From contig NC_057768.1 in the NCBI RefSeq assembly GCF_010389155.1, positions 45,487,633-45,551,632 on the forward strand: DNA of 64,000 nt, given 5' to 3'. The notes below the pieces were generated by a model that worked only from the letters and a program-made list of their open reading frames with translations, made no database searches and was not told where the DNA came from. Each line of letters begins with the position of its first letter. Position 1 is the stretch's first letter. Shown here piece by piece: positions 60,116-64,000 of the stretch. Source of the DNA: Erigeron canadensis (Eukaryota > Streptophyta > Magnoliopsida > Asterales > Asteraceae). Position numbers and translations under genes: made by a program.

Positions 60116-61130
60116 AAGAGCCTAAAGAGGAATAGAAAAAGCATAACAATAAGAGAACGGTTCATTGTTGAAACAAACCTTGTCGATGAAAGTTGCACAT
60201 TATTCAATTCTCAATTTGTTGGTTTCCATTTTCTATATTTGAGTGTACATCATTTTTTAATAGTAAAAATTAAGAAGTCATTTATCATCATATCTTATGT
60301 AGGTATGATTTTTACTCATATATCAACTTAGTCAAACAGTCTTAAGAGTAGTTAGTCAAGTAATTGCAACAAGAAGTAATTGCAACAGATTTATAGATTT
60401 TTATCAAATATTTAAAACAGTTAAATAGTCTAAGTATCTTAACAAATTAACAAAATATTTAAAGACGTTATTAATGATCCACCAACTTCATTGGCTGTTA
60501 CTCAGTTTTATTAATGTTACTTTTAATAATAATAGCTTATTATATTTAGGCAATATTCATTATTTTAATATGATTGTCCATGAGATTATTGTTTCTATCA
60601 TGTTTTTTATGTTTTTGTTTGTTGCTAAAGATGTCAAATTTACATATTATTTATTGTAGTGGTGTTGTTCACGAGATTATTGTTCCTATTCATGTTTTTT
60701 ATGTTTTTTTTTTTTTGTTGTTAAATGATTCACATAATAAAGATATACATTGAGCAAATAGTATTTTTAATTGAGTATAATACTTTTTTTAAAGGATATA
60801 TAACAATTTTGCATTACTTATTTGTATAATCAATTATAAATACATGTATGATGTAATTTTTGCTATTGCTATTGGAGAGCAAATGAAAATTATGTATTAT
60901 TTAAAAGTGTTAGAGATTTGTATTTTCTATTACATTAATATTATACTAATAATTATTTTCTTTTACATATGGGTTTTAAATAATAAGCTTGTGAAATTGT
61001 AATTATTTCATTTATTATCATATTTAATTATTTATTAGATTTTAGTACGTTGTCTTATAAGGTTGTCATGTAAAATTATAATTATATTTTTTTAATCTAA
61101 CACACACACACACATATATATATATACACA
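60116..61130. other. Gene-free stretch with a direct repeat
   Basis: AT-rich. A block GAGATTATTGTTTCTATCAT followed by GTTTTTTATGTTTTT (about 60582) recurs at about 60673 (GAGATTATTGTTCCTATTCA), about 90 bp on. A CA/TA microsatellite at 61101-61130 runs up to the next Helitron. Confidence 0.4.
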
Positions 61131-61459
61131 CTAGACGGATACCCGCGCGATGTGACGGTGATGGTGTTAGAGACGAAGGTGTGACGACGGCGCCAGTGGC
61201 GGCGGCGATGTACATCAGTGACGATGGTGGCAACGCGCGGTGGTGAATGTAAGTTAATTAATGTAAGATGGGTTAATATGGTTCTTTAAGTCTTAGAGGA
61301 TCTATGTTATAATTTATTTCATTAAGAGTATTATAGATTTATAGGTAAATTTGTGAAAATGTTTAAATTAGTGAATAAAGAAGAGGGGTAATATGGTCAT
61401 TTCAAAATATTAGTTATTTAAAGGATGGTGAGGTAGTTTGCTTTATAAAGTAGTATAGA
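61131..61459 (-). mobile_element. Complete short Helitron, 329 bp
   Basis: On the minus strand it begins A|TCTATACTACTTTATAAAGC (5' base 61459) and ends ACATCGCGCGGGTATCCG followed by TCTAG|T (CTAG at 61134-61131). Both ends are intact and the flanks are A and T. The interior contains a GGCGGCGATG / GGTGGTG tract. The last 23 bases match those of 41893-42128 with three differences. Confidence 0.8.
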
Positions 61460-61501
61460 TATATATATTAAGGGTAAATGACCAGGAACCCCTTAGTCCC
61501 C

Positions 61502-61531
<30 letters not shown>

Positions 61532-61535
<4 letters not shown>

Positions 61536-62193
61536 AAAAGATAAAATGAGTCCAGCTTATTTTGAGTCCACAAAAAGTCCATTGTTTTTCTTCCATCACC
61601 TCCAATTCCAACCACCTCCTACCACCACCACCATCATCTTCGACCACCACCATGATCATCCGGAGACGGCGACCATCTTCGGCGAGTACAACTTATGTAC
61701 ACAACAATGAAGGTTAAAGGCGGAGCCCGTCAATCCATGGCACTATGGCAGTGGCCAAGGGCGGAGCCCGTCAGTCCATGGCAAAGCCATAGCGGCTAAG
61801 GGCGGAGCCTGTTAGGTAGATCACCCATCACCGGTCACCCCTATGACCTATCACCTTCTATGACCTATCACACTATGACCTATCACCCTCAATGACCTAT
61901 CACCCCCACCAGCTTTGGTTTATAAATATCCTTAAGGGCGAAGCCCGCTCCGAATCATAATTTTTGACAACCACCACCAGCCACCATCATCGTCGGAAAG
62001 TTAACTTACACATATGTAAGTTGTACTTACACGTGTGTAAGTCTCGTCGGAGATGGTCGCTGTCACCGGAGGATCATGGTGGTGGTCGGAGATGATGATG
62101 GTGGTGGTAGTGGTCAGAGTTAACTTACACATGTGTGAGTTACATGGACTTTTTTTGGACTCAAATTAGCTAGATTCAATTTATCTCACCCCT
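61532..62193. mobile_element. Foldback element carrying repeat core A
   Basis: Ends AGGGAAAAGATAAAATGAGT and, inverted, AGGGGTGAGATAAATTGAAT, followed on both sides by TTTGAGTCCA...AAAGTCCAT. Arms of about 160 bp contain CCACCACCATCATC and the complementary GATGATGATGGTGG, GGAGACGGCGACCATC and its inverse. It sits in TA repeats, so a TA duplication cannot be proved. The loop holds repeat core A. The arms are unrelated to those of the 8110-8767 foldback. Confidence 0.65.
61695..61965 (+). repeat. Repeat core A, second full copy
   Basis: ACAACAATGAAGGTTAAAGG, then GGCGGAGCCCGTCA units, GTTAGGTAGATCACCC, five or so ATGACCTATCACC units and ATATCCTTAAGGGCGAAGCC, in the same order as at 8341-8575. 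The number of ATGACCTATCAC units differs between the copies. Confidence 0.65.
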
Positions 62194-62572
62194 ATATATA
62201 TATATGTATATGTATATAGATCAGTTATAACGAGAAACAATAAATTTTTGAGAACTACGAGAACTAACATTATCCATAAGATTATTTAGATCAAGGGTTA
62301 GAAATAGCTAATGGCATTTGTGTAAATAAATGGTTCCATTTAAAGCGTGAAATGAACAAAGGGTATAATTGGTATAAGAAAATGGTATTATTTACACAAT
62401 CTATTTATTAAAAAAATAGAAATTTTCATTCACAAAATACCCGTTTCATCAATACAAGCCGTGAATAACTTAAGCAAAAAATCAGTGGCATTATTAACAA
62501 AATCGATCCAACTACTGATTGTGATTTATTTTGCTCCTGTAGTTTTTATTGGTAGAAATAATTTGGAGTAAT

Positions 62573-63253
62573 TGTTGGTATGTGATCACGTTATAATAAA
62601 CGCATGTTCGGTAGTTATTTAAGCCTATTGGGTCACACGAAATGACATGGTAACTTTATATTATTAATTAGTATATTAGAGTAATATATTAGTTAATATA
62701 ATCATAAAATAATTAATTAAACTAAATTAAGGGTTTAATAGTATTTAATTAATTAAAAGTGGAGATGTTTATGTGAAATTAGGAATTAGAATTGTTTTCC
62801 AATTCCACATCAAAGGGCCGAAAATTCTAAGGCTTGAAAGCCTTACAATTAAGCCTATATATAGAGGGCTTAGGCTTAAGGGTTTTCACACATCCACACA
62901 AGACAATTAGTTGTGAAAATCTCTTTTCTCTCCTCTCTTTGGTTCGGCCGAAACATAGCAACAAAAAGGGTTTTGGGTTTTGTGGTTTTCGACTTCAAGG
63001 GGTATAGACAAAGGGTTGTTGATCGTGATTGGGTACTAGCATACGGTATAGGGGTGTGTAGTGTGCGATTATAGAGGGGTTTTACTTTAAACCCTAAATT
63101 AATAATAATAATCTTATTATTAATATTATTGGAAGCTTTGCGCAAAGGTACACGTTTCGATCCTTTAATTTGTTAATTAATGTGATTGCATATACGTTCT
63201 TATCCGCTGCGTACTCATGATTTGTTATTTGTTTATGTGCTCATATTTTAACA
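62573..63253 (+). mobile_element. Solo LTR, 681 bp
   Basis: Starts TGTTGGTATGTGATCACG and ends TATTTTAACA, flanked by GTAAT (62568-62572) and GTAAC (63254-63258), a probable 5-bp duplication with one change. Inside is a TATA box (CTATATATAGAGGG, about 62855) followed by a CT-rich leader-like stretch. No primer-binding site follows it and no second copy is in the window, so it is probably a recombination product of a larger retrotransposon. Confidence 0.6.
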
Positions 63254-63258
63254 GTAAC

Positions 63259-64000
63259 AGTGTAAGAAATTTGAAATCGTGAGCAATAACAGGGTAAGGA
63301 GGAACATAGTAACCGGAATAGAAACGATGGTGGTGGTGGATGGTGAGGAATTTTCAACTGCATCAAGATAAGGCTCTAAGAGGGAAGAATTTTTTATTTT
63401 GATATTAAATGGTGAGAGGGCATGCTAGTAAAAATGCATCAATTCCTTGGAATGTTTCAACATTCCATCAAGTAAGTGATGGCATTACAAATTCCATGAA
63501 TAAAAGAATTTGATGGAATTTTTTAGATTCCAATTCATTTATCTCTCAACCAAACCATGAAATGAAATGAAATTTGAATTCCAATTTCAAAGAATTCCAA
63601 TGAATTTAATGAGCCAAACATCCCCTTAAAGAATTCATATCCATAATTGAAATGTCAATCATACATGGCATGAAATGATGAAAATAGCTAGAGACGTGGA
63701 CAAAACTCTTTATTTCTATACGAGAAATGCTAAAGCTACAAATAAATTATAAACAAAGTTATAAACTGACTTGTCAAATAGGATCAACCAATCAAAATAA
63801 AATACTCTTTTCTTTCATGTTTCCCCCTTTCTATTCTAATGGCGACAAATGAGCATGTACAACTTTTGTTTGTAAATTGTTAATAACTATAGCATTGCGC
63901 TTTCTATACGAGTATACCACCTCCACCACCGAACAAAAATCGCTTCATATTTGTCGCCATGTTTTATGCTTCATGGATCGAAACTTCGTTCATCTACAAG
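63259..64000. other. Gene-free stretch with a MITE end
   Basis: At about 63410-63628 GAATTC/GGAATT-rich sequence ends in GCCAAACATCCCCTTAA, the inverse of a GGGGATGTTTGG-type terminus, so part of a hAT-like MITE is likely. Nothing recognisable from 63629 to the window end. Confidence 0.35.

Noticed and set aside
62876..63145. 89-codon minus-strand frame
   Set aside because: It is the antisense of the leader part of the solo LTR; no ATG context or protein motif supports it.
63900..63962. Minus-strand ATG with a Gly run (MATNMKRFLFGGGGG)
   Set aside because: Stops after 17 codons; no splice donor of good quality and no known family.

Overview
The window is nuclear DNA of a flowering plant. 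It is AT-rich, its genes are split by introns with GT..AG ends, and the wide spaces between genes are filled with plant transposons. Two adjacent genes for fructan-exohydrolase-like GH32 enzymes point to an inulin-storing eudicot, most likely Asteraceae. The family assignment is an inference; no marker gene fixes the species.

Layout. 1-117 (minus): first 39 codons of an unidentified gene that leaves the window. 118-16617: no convincing gene; Helitron, SINE, Harbinger-type MITE, foldback and tandem-repeat sequence. 16618-20661 (minus): PM-ANT1-type ADP/ATP carrier, two exons, with an exact 71-bp minisatellite in its intron. 20662-24244: SINE and Helitrons. 24245-26161 (plus): basic proline/serine-rich, probably microtubule-associated protein, five exons. 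26503-29255 and 29999-33779 (both minus): two tandem seven-exon GH32 genes, each with the 9-nt mini-exon typical of plant invertases and FEHs. 38886-40968 (minus): SQD1, plastid UDP-sulfoquinovose synthase. 44489-46058 (plus): ZIP metal transporter. 46577-47008: TRIM retrotransposon. 49602-49985: decayed retroelement coding fragment. 52301-53134 (plus): single-exon LEA_2/NDR1-HIN1-like membrane protein. 53530-59071: PIF/Harbinger element whose ORF1 is broken by stop codons and by an LTR-retrotransposon remnant. 59072-64000: Helitron, foldback element, solo LTR and no gene.

The complete genes do not form a pathway. The one functional cluster is the GH32 pair, probably a local duplication. Both copies have lost the Asp/Lys pair that helps cell-wall invertases hold sucrose, so fructan (inulin) hydrolysis is the better prediction than sucrose hydrolysis. 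SQD1 (sulfolipid head group), the ZIP transporter, the ATP carrier and the LEA_2 protein are ordinary single genes.

Most of the unexplained structure is mobile DNA. Much of it can be delimited to the base from terminal motifs and target-site duplications. The least familiar item is a repeat core (a GGGCGGAGCC-type unit followed by ATGACCTATCAC units) that sits between the arms of two foldback elements with different arms and recurs, degraded, at three more places. I found no CRISPR array, no bacterial operon and no clear sign of an undescribed multi-gene system.
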